From: Trichomonas vaginalis G3
Taxonomy: Eukaryota > Parabasalia > Trichomonadida > Trichomonadidae
Direction: 5' to 3'
DNA: 64,000 bases
Assembly: GCF_026262505.1 (NCBI RefSeq)
Contig: NC_067207.1
Coordinates: 1,434,252 to 1,498,251 of the forward strand
Position 1 is the first letter of the stretch; the number at the start of each line of letters is the position of its first letter. Made by a program: the position numbers and the translations under genes. The notes below the pieces were generated by a model. The model was not told where the DNA came from. It ran no database searches and saw nothing but the letters and a program-made list of their open reading frames with translations. Shown piece after piece: positions 48,681 to 58,201 of the stretch.

Positions 48681-49170
48681 GGTCTATAATATTGTTTTAA
48701 ACACTTTCATATGCAATTTTGATTAATTTAATACCACATAAATCATTTTTAAATTACATTAAGCACGGAATGCTAGTATGTTCCGCTGATGTCTGACACT
48801 CTCAATAAATTTTTGAAAGTTTGCGTTTTCTCACTATAAGACAGTTGCTTTTATAATCTATATAAATACGCTAACTACTTTGATAAACAATTGGCCATTG
48901 AACCTCATCGAGCTAAATCCTTTGCCGTATGACAACCTGTGATCAATCGATTCTCCATGATTTCATACATTTTGAAAATATTTCAATATCTCTTTTGAAT
49001 GATTTCATTAATTATGTCTCTTTAGTCATTCTTAGAAATTTTTATTTGCACCGTTCAAATTATCTTATTATTTTCTTCATACATACGACACATGATACAA
49101 ACTAAAATTAAATTCATCATAAAGGATCTCCAGCAAGACATTTTTATTTTACTGAAATTATTTTTAAAGG
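48681..49170. other. Intergenic region
   Basis: About 490 bp with no supported feature before the H4-upstream hairpin. Confidence 0.5.
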
Positions 49171-49175
49171 TTTTT

Positions 49176-49212
49176 AAGTCTCAAAGCAATTTATGAAATT
49201 GCTTTGAGACTT
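49176..49212. repeat. Perfect 17-bp hairpin upstream of histone H4
   Basis: AAGTCTCAAAGCAATTT (49176-49192) and its exact reverse complement (49196-49212) around the 3-base loop ATG. It lies about 140 bp before the H4 start. In double-stranded DNA it is a cruciform candidate, in RNA a long stable hairpin. Confidence 0.8.
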
Positions 49213-49313
49213 GAAAGGAAAACAAAGGAACTAAATTATTTCATGCTTCACAACTTTCTCACATTTATTAGCTCTCAAAATAGAAGGACTTAAAATGGCA
49301 TTTTAATGATCTC

Positions 49314-49328
49314 TTTTTCCCGCCAAAA
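49314..49328 (+). promoter_or_regulatory. E2F-like site upstream of histone H4
   Basis: TTTTTCCCGCCAAAA matches the E2F/DP consensus (TTTCCCGCCAAA). It ends 26 bp before the H4 ATG, where an S-phase control element would be expected. Function inferred only. Confidence 0.5.
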
Positions 49329-49351
49329 TGAAAATTGCCATAATTTAATAA

Positions 49352-49660
<309 letters not shown>

Positions 49661-49835
49661 AATGTCCTATTTTATTAATTTCTCAATCTTCATGCTTTTT
49701 TAAAAATTAATTAATTTTACTCAATAAAAATAGTTTTTTCTTTATTACCACCATATTGACATACACATTACCTATCATTTTTCTTAGTACTGATAGCAGA
49801 TTGCCACAATCAGTTGATTGCATGTTCTCATCGGA

Positions 49836-50363
49836 ATGTTGAAACCCAAGAAAAAATATTGCTTGATATGCACAAAGAAGAAAAAGAACATGCTAGTTAT
49901 CGAACCATGCAACCATCTTGTCTGCTTTGACTGTTTATCAGTTTGGATTGCAACGCATGAAATGAACTGCCCTATTTGTCGAACAAATATTAAATGTGCA
50001 TACGGAAAAGAGAAAAATGGAGAGATCAAAAGAAAAATTATATTACAAAATCCTCCCGAAATCGATTACGGATCTTATTCTCCGCCCAAAGGCACTGATG
50101 AATGGCAAAAGAAACTTGCACGGCTATGGAATTATATTCCAAAGAGAGTTTGGATTGTGTTATTTCAATATGGCGTTGAAAATCAAATAATTTATTCTCT
50201 AATTATGAAAATCTTATCTACAAAGTCAAAAACCGACGCAAAGCATGAAATTGATAAACTAATAGGTGCAATAATTCCTTCATTTACCGACCAATTGCTT
50301 GACTTCGAAATTCCTGCTCCCAAGGTTGTAGAAGATGAAGATGATGACTATCCAAGCAATTAA
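49836..50363 (+). CDS. RING-finger protein (putative E3 ubiquitin ligase)
   Basis: 175 residues from the ATG at 49836. The C3HC4 RING at residues 9-50 is complete: YCLIC, EPCNHLVCFDCLSVW, CPIC. It is followed by an NPPEIDYGSYSPP linker and a helical region of about 100 residues without known domain, ending in acidic EDEDDDYPSN. It should recruit an E2 and ubiquitylate unknown targets in the cytosol. The start was taken at the first ATG; TCATC, an Inr variant with C at the last base, lies 4-8 nt upstream. Intact. Confidence 0.85.
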   Translation: MLKPKKKYCLICTKKKKNMLVIEPCNHLVCFDCLSVWIATHEMNCPICRTNIKCAYGKEKNGEIKRKIILQNPPEIDYGSYSPPKGTDEWQKKLARLWNYIPKRVWIVLFQYGVENQIIYSLIMKILSTKSKTDAKHEIDKLIGAIIPSFTDQLLDFEIPAPKVVEDEDDDYPSN

Positions 50364-50526
50364 AATAATTAAATAAAGCGTCTCTTCGAAAGGACACATT
50401 TTCATTATATATTTTTCAGATCCGAAAAATTATTAACCAACACAAGCTGAATGTGAATTAAGGGTATTAAAAATATTTAATGTATTTAACTAAAAAGCAA
50501 AACATACACAAACATAGATTTTTAAT

Positions 50527-51216
50527 TTACATATCAAATGTATTGTGAATAGACGTTATTGGCATAGATTTCCTAAGGACAGATGTTTGATTTTTCATCT
50601 CTTGAGCTGCAATTGAATCAAAATGCTGAAGTTCAACTTCAACTTTTCGATCAAACTTTTGCAGTTCAATTTTTTGTGATGATATTAACTGGCCAAGTTT
50701 CATCTTGTAGGCTCTTTCAGCTCGTGAAATTCTGTTTTGAGCTGAAAATGATTGTTTCAGATTGTCTTGCATTTCCTTCATTCTTGGGTCACGGTTGTAT
50801 CTTAGAACAAGAAGGTTAGCTAGTTTAGCATCCACTTGATCGACTCCTCGTATTTTATTTTTCTTCTTAAATAATTCCATTTCTTCTTCTTGCTTTTCGA
50901 CAATAGACTTACGCTGCTCAGACCTAAGATCACGTAATCTGAGTCTTTCAGTATCATAGTAGTTCGCTAAACTATGTGATTCTAATTCCATTGGAGATGC
51001 AGTTGATGGTCTTGATAGTTTTGGTAATGGACAGTTATTTGGATGGTATCCAATATTGTTCATGATTTGCTCTATTTTCTTTGTCATTGTTGAATTATTT
51101 TTAAACGTTGCTTCCTTCTTCATTAGTGCTAGGGCCATTATTACCTCGGATTTACTAGCTTCCGGGGAATCAGATATGGAAGCACCATTCATAAGACCAT
51201 CCACAACATTCTCCAT
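50527..51216 (-). CDS. Coiled-coil protein of unknown function
   Basis: 229 residues from the first ATG (51216), MENVVDGLMNGASISDSPEAS. Residues about 105-215 are charged heptad-rich helix (LRLRDLRSEQRKSIVEKQEEEMELFKKKNK, then KMKLGQLISSQKIELQKFDRKVEVELQHF), predicting a long coiled coil. No catalytic motif. The extended frame upstream has only a TTG, so the ATG was preferred. Possibly cytoskeletal; this is composition only. Divergent from the NTPDase gene, whose start lies 175 bp away. Confidence 0.6.
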   Translation of the reverse strand: MENVVDGLMNGASISDSPEASKSEVIMALALMKKEATFKNNSTMTKKIEQIMNNIGYHPNNCPLPKLSRPSTASPMELESHSLANYYDTERLRLRDLRSEQRKSIVEKQEEEMELFKKKNKIRGVDQVDAKLANLLVLRYNRDPRMKEMQDNLKQSFSAQNRISRAERAYKMKLGQLISSQKIELQKFDRKVEVELQHFDSIAAQEMKNQTSVLRKSMPITSIHNTFDM

Positions 51217-51391
51217 TTCCCTTACAAATGTTTGATTTTGAATTGTTAGTTTTGAAAACAATAGAGCTCTAACCAATTCAATTTATTTACAACCGAAATG
51301 ATATTTTCATCCAATATTGTGCTTTTATTATAAAATCGGTTTTCAATTGAATTTTCATGAAATTTTTTTTATAGTCATCAAGAAAAAATAT

Positions 51392-52699
51392 ATGTTGTTT
51401 TTATTTGTTTATGCTGTTACTTCCAAAATAACATATGGAATTGGAGTTGATTGCGGGAGTACAGGTAGTAGGGTGTATCTTTACCAATGGGACGATGATG
51501 CGAAATGGCCAGAGGTAAAACCATTTTCTGATTCGTCAAAGGCTGTAATTAAATGCTCTCTGAAGCTAGCAGATGCTGCACAATTTGATGAAACAATACC
51601 ACAACTTGTTCAATATATTAAAGATCATATTTATGCAATATTAAAATTAGATGATATTAAAAGAGCGAAATTTACTCTTTATGCAACAGCAGGTATGAGA
51701 TTACTTGATCAAAAAACGCAAAACGATATTATAAAGCGAACAATTCATGTTTTAAGAAAAGAAACTGATTTTAATTTCCCAGACTCAAACATCAGAGTTA
51801 TATCAGGTCAAGACGAAGCATATTTTGCTTGGATTTCAGTTAATAATCTTTACAGTAAGTTCACAGATGATGTTGCAGTTGGAATTACTGAATTAGGTGG
51901 CGCTTCATTCCAAATAGCGCAGCAGACAGATGAACGTGATAATTCTGAGAACTATAGGACATTCAAATATAATGGAAAACGTCATTATGTATTCGTTTAT
52001 TCATTTTTAGGATTTGGTGTCGTAGAATTTTACAAACAAGTTGCGAAATCATTCATTAAAAAAGAAAAAGAGAAAACAGACTTTCCATGTTTGAACACAG
52101 GCTACTTATATTACTTAGATTCGACACCTTTATACGGACAATCAGATTTCGACAAATGTACTACAGCTGTAAGGAATATATTATTACCCGAAATACAGAA
52201 AGCGAAAATTCCTCCACGATCACAAGGAACAAAAACCTTTTTTGGTTTAGGAGGAATAACAAGTTACGCTCAATTCGCAAATCTGTCAGATCATTCTACT
52301 CCATCAGAATTCCTTGATAGCGTCAAACACATTTGTTCTATGACAAAAGAAGAAATGGAAGAAATAGCTTCACAAGATTCTTTCAAATACTACTACTGCT
52401 TGAATGGAATACTCCAATACAACTCTTTTACAGATGGATTCGGTATTGGTAATGATCCTACAATCATTAGAACAGAATTAATCAACGGTGTCAATACATC
52501 ATGGACAATGGGTGCAATCCTTGATGTAATTGCTAATCCACCAACTAGTAAGACTGTTATTTGGATAGTTGTTTCCGTTGTTTCTGTTCTGTTAATTATT
52601 ATCATTATTATTCTTGTTATTTGTCTTCTCAAGAGGAAGAAAAGCAAGAAAGATGAATCCGATATGTTGAATAGTCAAGCCCTCTTAGGTGCTTACTAA
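51392..52699 (+). CDS. Ecto-nucleoside triphosphate diphosphohydrolase (GDA1/CD39 family)
   Basis: 435 residues. The signal peptide MLFLFVYAVTSKITYG is followed directly by ACR1 (GVDCGSTGSRVYLY). ACR2 is YATAGMRLL, ACR3 SGQDEAYFAWISVN and ACR4 GITELGGASFQIA. A single membrane span, IWIVVSVVSVLLIIIIIILVI, at about 387-407 precedes a basic tail, so the enzyme is a type I protein with the active site outside or in the lumen. The family removes gamma and beta phosphates from extracellular nucleotides; in trichomonads this serves purine scavenging and signalling. The start was chosen at the ATG that gives the signal peptide; a TCATC Inr variant lies 13 nt upstream. Intact. Confidence 0.92.
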   Translation: MLFLFVYAVTSKITYGIGVDCGSTGSRVYLYQWDDDAKWPEVKPFSDSSKAVIKCSLKLADAAQFDETIPQLVQYIKDHIYAILKLDDIKRAKFTLYATAGMRLLDQKTQNDIIKRTIHVLRKETDFNFPDSNIRVISGQDEAYFAWISVNNLYSKFTDDVAVGITELGGASFQIAQQTDERDNSENYRTFKYNGKRHYVFVYSFLGFGVVEFYKQVAKSFIKKEKEKTDFPCLNTGYLYYLDSTPLYGQSDFDKCTTAVRNILLPEIQKAKIPPRSQGTKTFFGLGGITSYAQFANLSDHSTPSEFLDSVKHICSMTKEEMEEIASQDSFKYYYCLNGILQYNSFTDGFGIGNDPTIIRTELINGVNTSWTMGAILDVIANPPTSKTVIWIVVSVVSVLLIIIIIILVICLLKRKKSKKDESDMLNSQALLGAY

Positions 52700-52858
52700 T
52701 ATTTTTTTTAGAACTCAAAAAATTTCTATAAATTTAGTAAAAAAATCTATAATAAAATATTCTTATATTCATAATATTTTTGTTTGTATCATTTAATTTT
52801 TTCACAACTCAAACATGGTTTGAATCAAAAATAATTGTGGCTTTTGTCATTTTTTTAA

Positions 52859-52936
52859 GGGTTCACTTACGCCCCTATGACATGGCTTTCAATTCAGATA
52901 TTTAAGGTTAATTTTCAATGATGCCTCACGCCAAAT
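52859..52936 (-). mobile_element. TTAA-flanked MITE, family 1, truncated copy 4
   Basis: TTAA at 52855-52858 is followed by GGGTTCACTTACGCCCC and the family interior in reverse orientation. Homology stops after CCTCACGCC near 52930, so one half is missing. Confidence 0.7.
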
Positions 52937-53019
52937 ATCAACAGACAATCGGCTTTCCTTTTCACAAAGAAGTGTTTTCTGCTAAAGAACAAAACCAAAA
53001 TCCATCATTTCCATTATAA

Positions 53020-53195
53020 CACTATCATATTCAAACATTATAAAAATCAAGTTCAAGTTTGACAAATTCAAGAAATTATTCATGGTCAGAATAGTTAAAC
53101 AGACCATTAATCGGGTGTCACTAAATAATACAACATGCGATAACAATTTTTACGTATTCAATTTCTATTTTAAAAGATGCAAAGATTGTGATGCG
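53020..53195 (+). pseudogene. Beta-helix surface family, 5' fragment (copy G)
   Basis: AAGTTTGACAAATTCAAGAA, TTCATGGTCAGAATA, GATAACAATTTTTACGTATT and TATTTTAAAAGATGCAAAGA match, in order, the front of copy F (56830-56995). Only about 170 bases remain, with internal loss, before the minisatellite region begins. Confidence 0.7.
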
Positions 53196-53264
53196 CTTCT
53201 CACTTTCTGTTCTTCTTGATCATATTAATAATTACAACAAATCATAAATATTAATTGTAATAAA

Positions 53265-55020
53265 ATAATGATAAATATGAAAAAGAAAAGAATATCATAA
53301 AACAATGATAAATATGAAAAGAAAGTGCAACCGATAAAATACTAAGGAATATGAAAAGAAAGAAAATTCTATAAAACAATGTTAAAAATGAAAATAGAAA
53401 CAATAAGTTTCATTTTAATATCAGCACCATGTTCAACTAAGAATTTAACAATTTCTTTTGAATCCCATTTGTTTGCAATGCTAAGAGGGGATTCATTAAT
53501 ATAAAAAGAATTGTATTAAACAATGATAAGCACGAGACAAAATAAAATTTCATAAAATGATGATAAATATGAATTGAAATTAAATTTCATAGAACAATGA
53601 TAAAAGTTAAAAGATAGAGAATGCAATTATATAATAAGGAATATGAAAAGAGAAACAATAAGTTTCATGTTAACATCAGCACCATGTTCAACTAAGAATT
53701 TAACAATTTCTAAAGATTTCGCTTTGATTGCAATACTAAGAGGAGATTCAATAATATCAAGAGAATTTCATTCAACATTGAAAAATATGAAAAGGAAGAA
53801 AATGAGATAAAATAATAATAAATATGAAAAGAAGGAAAATCCAATAAAATAATGGCCAAAATGAAAAGAAAGAAAATTCTATGACACAATGATAAATGTG
53901 AAAAGAAGTAAAATTTCATAAAACAATGATAAAAATGAAAAGAAAGAAAATATCAAAAAGCAATGATAAATATTAAAAGAAAGAAAATAAGTTTCATATT
54001 GGCATCAGCACCTTGTTTAACTAAGAATTTAGCAATTTCTATTGAATTCGCTCTGATTGCAATACTAAGCGGGGATTCATTAATATACAGCGAAATATAT
54101 ATAACAATGATAAATATGAAAAGAAAGGAATTTCTATGACAAAATGATTAATATGAAATGAATGTAAACTTCATAAAACAATGATAAATATTAAAGGAAA
54201 GAGAACATCATCAAACGATGATAAATGTGAAAAGAAAGAGAACTACATAAATCAATGATAAAAATGAAAAGCAAGTTAATGAGATAAAATAAAAAGAAAT
54301 ATAAAAAAGAAAGAGAATAATTTTCATGTTAACATCGGCACCCTGTTTAACTAAGAATTTGACAATTTCTAATGAATTCTCTTTGATTGCAATGCTAAGA
54401 GGACATTCATTAATATATGGAGAACTATATATAACATTGACAAATATGAAAAGAAATAATATAAAATAATGGTAAAAATGAAAAGAAAGGAAACACAACA
54501 AAACAATAATAAATATGAAAAGATGGAGAATGATATAAAATAATGGTAAAAATGAAAAGAATGGAAACACAATTAAACAATTATACATATAAAAAGAAAG
54601 AAAACTCCATAAAACAGTGATAAATATGATAAGTAAGAAAATTCTATCACACTATGAAAAATATGAAAAGAAAGAGAATATCATAATACAATGACGAGCA
54701 TGAAACGAGTGAGAATGTGATATAATAATAAGGAATATGAAAAGAAAGAAAATTCTATAAAACAATGTTAAATATGAAGAGAAAGAGAATAAATTTCAGA
54801 TTGACATCAGCACCATGGTTAACTAGGAATTTGACAATATCTATTGAATTTGTTTTGATTGCAATGCTAAGAGGAGATTCATTAATATACAGCGAACCAT
54901 ATTTAACAATGATAAACACAAAACAAAAGAGAATTTCATAAAATAACAATAAATATGAAAGGGAAGAAAATTCTATGACACAATAATAAAAATGATATAA
55001 AAAGAGAATTTCATAAAAGA
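53265..55020 (-). repeat. 37-bp minisatellite arrays separating five solo ankyrin repeats
   Basis: The unit, on the plus strand, is close to ACAATGATAAATATGAAAAG followed by AAAGAAAATTTCATAAA, about 37 bp, repeated many times with drift (period measured directly at 54181, 54218, 54255). Between arrays lie five single ankyrin-repeat coding segments on the minus strand: 53408-53512, 53662-53765, 53991-54100, 54322-54432 and 54793-54905. Each reads like YINESPLSIAIKxNSxEIVK and ends GADVNMK. All five are free of stops in the ankyrin frame, while the arrays contain stops. Spacers between segments are about 150, 226, 222 and 361 bp, roughly 4, 6, 6 and 10 units. Confidence 0.85.
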
Positions 55021-55021
55021 G

Positions 55022-55386
55022 TAGGTGACAAAAGTGCATACTCTTAAACAACCGTCGGATTTCCGGGTGAAATTGTGACACACTTTCGTCTTTCGTAGGC
55101 AGTGGTGGTTGTTACAAAAGGTAACTTCGAATGTAGCGTGAAATCTGCAAAAAAAATTCTGAAATTTGAATGGAGAACACAAAAATTGAATAGTTTACGT
55201 CAATAAAAAAGAGAAAAAATTAAGCCATGTATCTCGAACCTAGGACGTAGAGTAGCAATCACACTGTTTATCCCATTACACTACATGCATCTCTCACCTC
55301 AGTAAATGAGATCAACTATATGATAACTTTTTCCCCATTATATTCTTGTGGAAAAGTGACAAATAGCAACTTTGACCCTCTCTCTT
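55022..55386 (-). mobile_element. Insertion with tRNA-like promoter boxes (SINE-like), tentative
   Basis: A segment of about 360 bp unlike the minisatellite on both sides interrupts the array. Its ends show a weak inverted resemblance (GGTGACAAAAGTGC at the left, GGTCAAAGTTGC in reverse complement at the right). On the minus strand it holds an A-box-like TAGTGTAATGGG (55283-55272) and a B-box-like GGTTCGAG (55240-55233), 43 nt apart from start to start as in a tRNA. The stems are not paired well enough for a functional tRNA. Confidence 0.4.
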
Positions 55387-56247
55387 TCATAAAACAACGA
55401 TAATTGTGAAAAGAAAGAGAATATAAATATCGTTGATATTTGCTCCATTAGAGAGTAAATAAGATGCAACATCATAATTTCCAAAATACATGCTTTGTGC
55501 TATTGAATCAGGAGTTTGTCCAAAATTTGATTGGAGGTACTCAGCAATTTCATTGTGTCGATACCTCAATGCTATATTAATCATTTTATCAAATGATTTA
55601 CCTTCTTCTATCATATGCATAAAAATGCTTTCGTTTCCACCTTGAACAGCATATTTTTCTGAGTTATTTGTGTATTCAGCTCCTAAATTTTTCAAGTAAT
55701 TGAAACATAATTCTGATCCATAATTAAGAGCGCAATCAAGTGGAGTGAATTCATCTATATTTTTATTGATGTCGAGATTTGGGAATTTTCTTTTGAGATC
55801 ATCAACTTTATCCCATGCGATATAATATAATGGGGACTCAATTGAATATAAATTGAGAATTTCTTCTTCTTTCTTGTAAGGTCTGAAATTCTCAAACCTG
55901 AAACCTTTATAATGCAACAGAGATGCTAATTTATCATTTTTCGGTTTGATCATGCATGAAAATTCGTTTGATATCTTTTGATAAAGTTCGGTAAATAATT
56001 TAATATCTTTTTCACGAATTTGTGAAAAAACATCAATTAAATTAAGTGCCATTTGGATAGGTATTTGGCTAGTTATAATAAAATCAATAATTTGGGATGA
56101 TGATTGTAAAATATTATTGGAGTTGACATCCCAAATAATTTTTGAAGCTTGACTAGGGTAGTCGAACACATTAAGTGTTTTAAGGTTTCTTAAATCGCAT
56201 TCATTTTCATTTCTGAACAGTCGAAAAATGCTTTGGATCACTCCCAT
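55387..56247 (-). pseudogene. Ankyrin/DUF3447 family protein running into minisatellite
   Basis: From the ATG at 56247: MGVIQSIFRLFRNENECDLR, about 275 residues of family sequence (LASLLHYKGFRFENFRPYKK, SPLYYIAWDKVDDLKRKFPNLDIN, EFTPLDCALNYGSELCFNYL, YFGNYDVASYLLSNGANINDI), then 12 hydrophobic residues read from the first spacer and a stop. An Inr (TCACT) lies 23 nt before the ATG. The ankyrin domain is not finished here: its continuing repeats appear further along the same strand as the five solo segments. It is either a pseudogene or the 5' exon-like part of a split gene. Confidence 0.75.
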
Positions 56248-56267
56248 TAAAAGAAGCACTTTTTTTC

Positions 56268-56272
56268 AGTGA
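56268..56272 (-). promoter_or_regulatory. Initiator (TCACT) of the split ankyrin gene
   Basis: Minus-strand TCACT, A+1 at 56270, 23-nt leader to the ATG at 56247. A small GC palindrome (TCGGCGCTGCGCGCCGA, 56278-56294) lies just upstream. Confidence 0.6.
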
Positions 56273-56294
56273 TTCCATCGGCGCTGCGCGCCGA

Positions 56295-56802
56295 TAGAAT
56301 AAATTATGAATTAAGGTTGCAACTAAATCTAAGTAGAATAGTTTTGAAGTGCCGTGGAAGTTTAAATTCATAAAATTGAGACGTCTTCACTACTCGAATT
56401 AGAGAACGGTTTATAAACTTTTATTGATGAAAAAAAAAACATTGAGAATCATATAACACCATCATTTTTCATGAATGAATATCTAAAAATTGCGAGCATT
56501 CAAAAAATGTAGTGTTTTGAGGAGTATTATCAATCTGGTATCTGGTTCTGGTTTATTATCTCCTTTTATAAATATATAATAGGATAGTTATTTTCTAGTT
56601 AAATTTAACGAAAACATAAAAGTATAATAAAGCAATTTTTATTACATTTTTGTTTGCCAGAATGATGTGAAGAATTTTCACAATATAATCAATATTTGAA
56701 TAAAAATAATCGTGTTTTCTCAATTTTTCTTATCTCATTACGAAGATATGCCTTCTCATTCTGGATGAATCAAAAATGTATCATTATCAAGTAAATAACC
56801 AA
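56295..56802. other. Intergenic region
   Basis: About 500 bp. ATATTTGAATAAAAATAATCG near 56692 resembles the second hairpin arm of the double-hairpin element but lacks its partner arm. No gene seen. Confidence 0.45.
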
Positions 56803-56828
56803 AATCTACTCCAAAGTATTATAAAAAT

Positions 56829-57709
56829 AAAGCTCAAGTTTGAAAAATTCAAGAAAAAATTCTTGGTCAGAATATTATGGAGATACTTTACAAGTTAAAC
56901 AGACACATAATGGAGAATCACTATATAATACCACTAGTGATAATAATTTTTACGTTTTCAATTGCTATTTTAAAGGATGCAAAGAAAGTGGTGCAATTTA
57001 TATCGAAAGAACGAACAAAATCTTCACATTACTTGAAGAATCTGTATTTAATAATTGTAGCTCCACTTCAAGTGGTGGATCTGTTTTCTATAATTGTGAG
57101 CAATTAGGACAAATTGTTCAAAAAAGAACATGCTATTATAAATCATTGGCAAAAGATAACATGGCGTTCTATCATCGGCCTAAACTTGCTGATTCTAAAA
57201 ATTATGCATTTGATGTTTCTATTTATAAATGCGGAGAAAATGAATCAAAAGGAAGCTATACATTCAGTGCAGTATATGGAGAGATACTTATTTCGAATAT
57301 CAATTGCACTAACAACAAATGTGGTAGCTGTTCATCATATTATAGTAGCATTCTAGCGAATCCTGTTATATGTAATTTTTCAACATTCAGAGAAAACAAT
57401 CAATCAGGAAGTAAATCATTTTATTTTAACAGTGGGTCTCTTGCATTACATCAAATATTTTCTTATTGCAATGTTATTGAAAATAAATGCCGAACAACAT
57501 ATAAACAAATTCTATTTTGCTGTAAATACATAGTTGATGTTGATCATTCGATATTTTTAAATAACATTGCACCTTTCATGTTTTATCAAGAAACTTATAT
57601 GGCCGGTTTGACTATTTCAGATTCATATGTTGATAATAATTCAACAAGTTCAGGAGGATATGTTGCATTTACTGATCTAAAACAAAATCACATTTCTAGA
57701 TCATTCTAG
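56829..57709 (+). pseudogene. Cys/Asn-rich beta-helix surface protein family, copy F
   Basis: Open from just after a TAA at 56828-56830 to a stop at 57709, about 293 codons: SSSLKNSRKNSWSEYYGD, YVFNCYFKGCKESGAIYI, CSSTSSGGSVFYNC, TCYYKS, IYKCGENE, CSSYYSSILAN, STFRENNQSGS, FSYCNVIENKC, HSIFLNNIAPFMF and ISDSYVDNNSTSSGG. The frame has no ATG at its start (TTG only). The end, LKQNHISRSF, departs from the family tail. It has family features (paired Cys, many sequons) and no internal stop, so it decayed less than A-C. Confidence 0.5.
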
Positions 57710-58200
57710 AGTGAAAATCGTGGATTGGGCTACTTTCTAGAATATTTATAATTACCCGTTTTTCTTCATATTGCTTTTTTTTAAATATCAACAATTAATA
57801 CAATATCATTAAACTTCATTTGTTATTTTATTAATGCTGTTTCTCTTTTAATTGATACTTTCTTCGTCTAAAACAAAATATCAACTATTAATACAATATC
57901 ATTATACTTCATTCGTTATTATACCAACGTTGTTTCTCTTCTCATTTCTACTTCAATATAATAAAACACAATATTTATTCTCTTCTCATTTTAAATAAAA
58001 ACAATATCAACAATTAATAAACTTCATTCGTTATTATATTAATGTTGTTTCTCTTCACATCGTTAAATAAAATTAATTAATTAATTAATTAAAGATTTAT
58101 TTTATACATCTAAAAATCAAAGCAAAAAAATACCACAAAAAATATAATAATAATATATAAATAACAAAATAATAAAATAAAAAAAATAGCTAAAATAAAA
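57710..58200. repeat. Degenerate tandem repeat, about three units
   Basis: AATATCAACAATTAATACAA, then ACTTCATTYGTTATT, then TTGTTTCTCTTCTCATTT recur around 57783, 57880 and 57997 with variable spacing. No coding potential. TTAATTAATTAATTAATTAA follows at about 58074. Confidence 0.6.
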
Positions 58201-58201
58201 T

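Noticed and set aside
53408-54905. Introns between ankyrin segments
   Set aside because: The trichomonad GTAYGT and ACTAACACACAG signals are absent at the borders, so introns are not claimed; kept only as an open question.
53265-55020. CRISPR-like array
   Set aside because: The repeats are degenerate 37-bp minisatellite units without uniform spacers, in eukaryotic DNA.
55225-55292. Functional tRNA gene
   Set aside because: A and B boxes are present, but the anticodon, T and acceptor stems do not pair.
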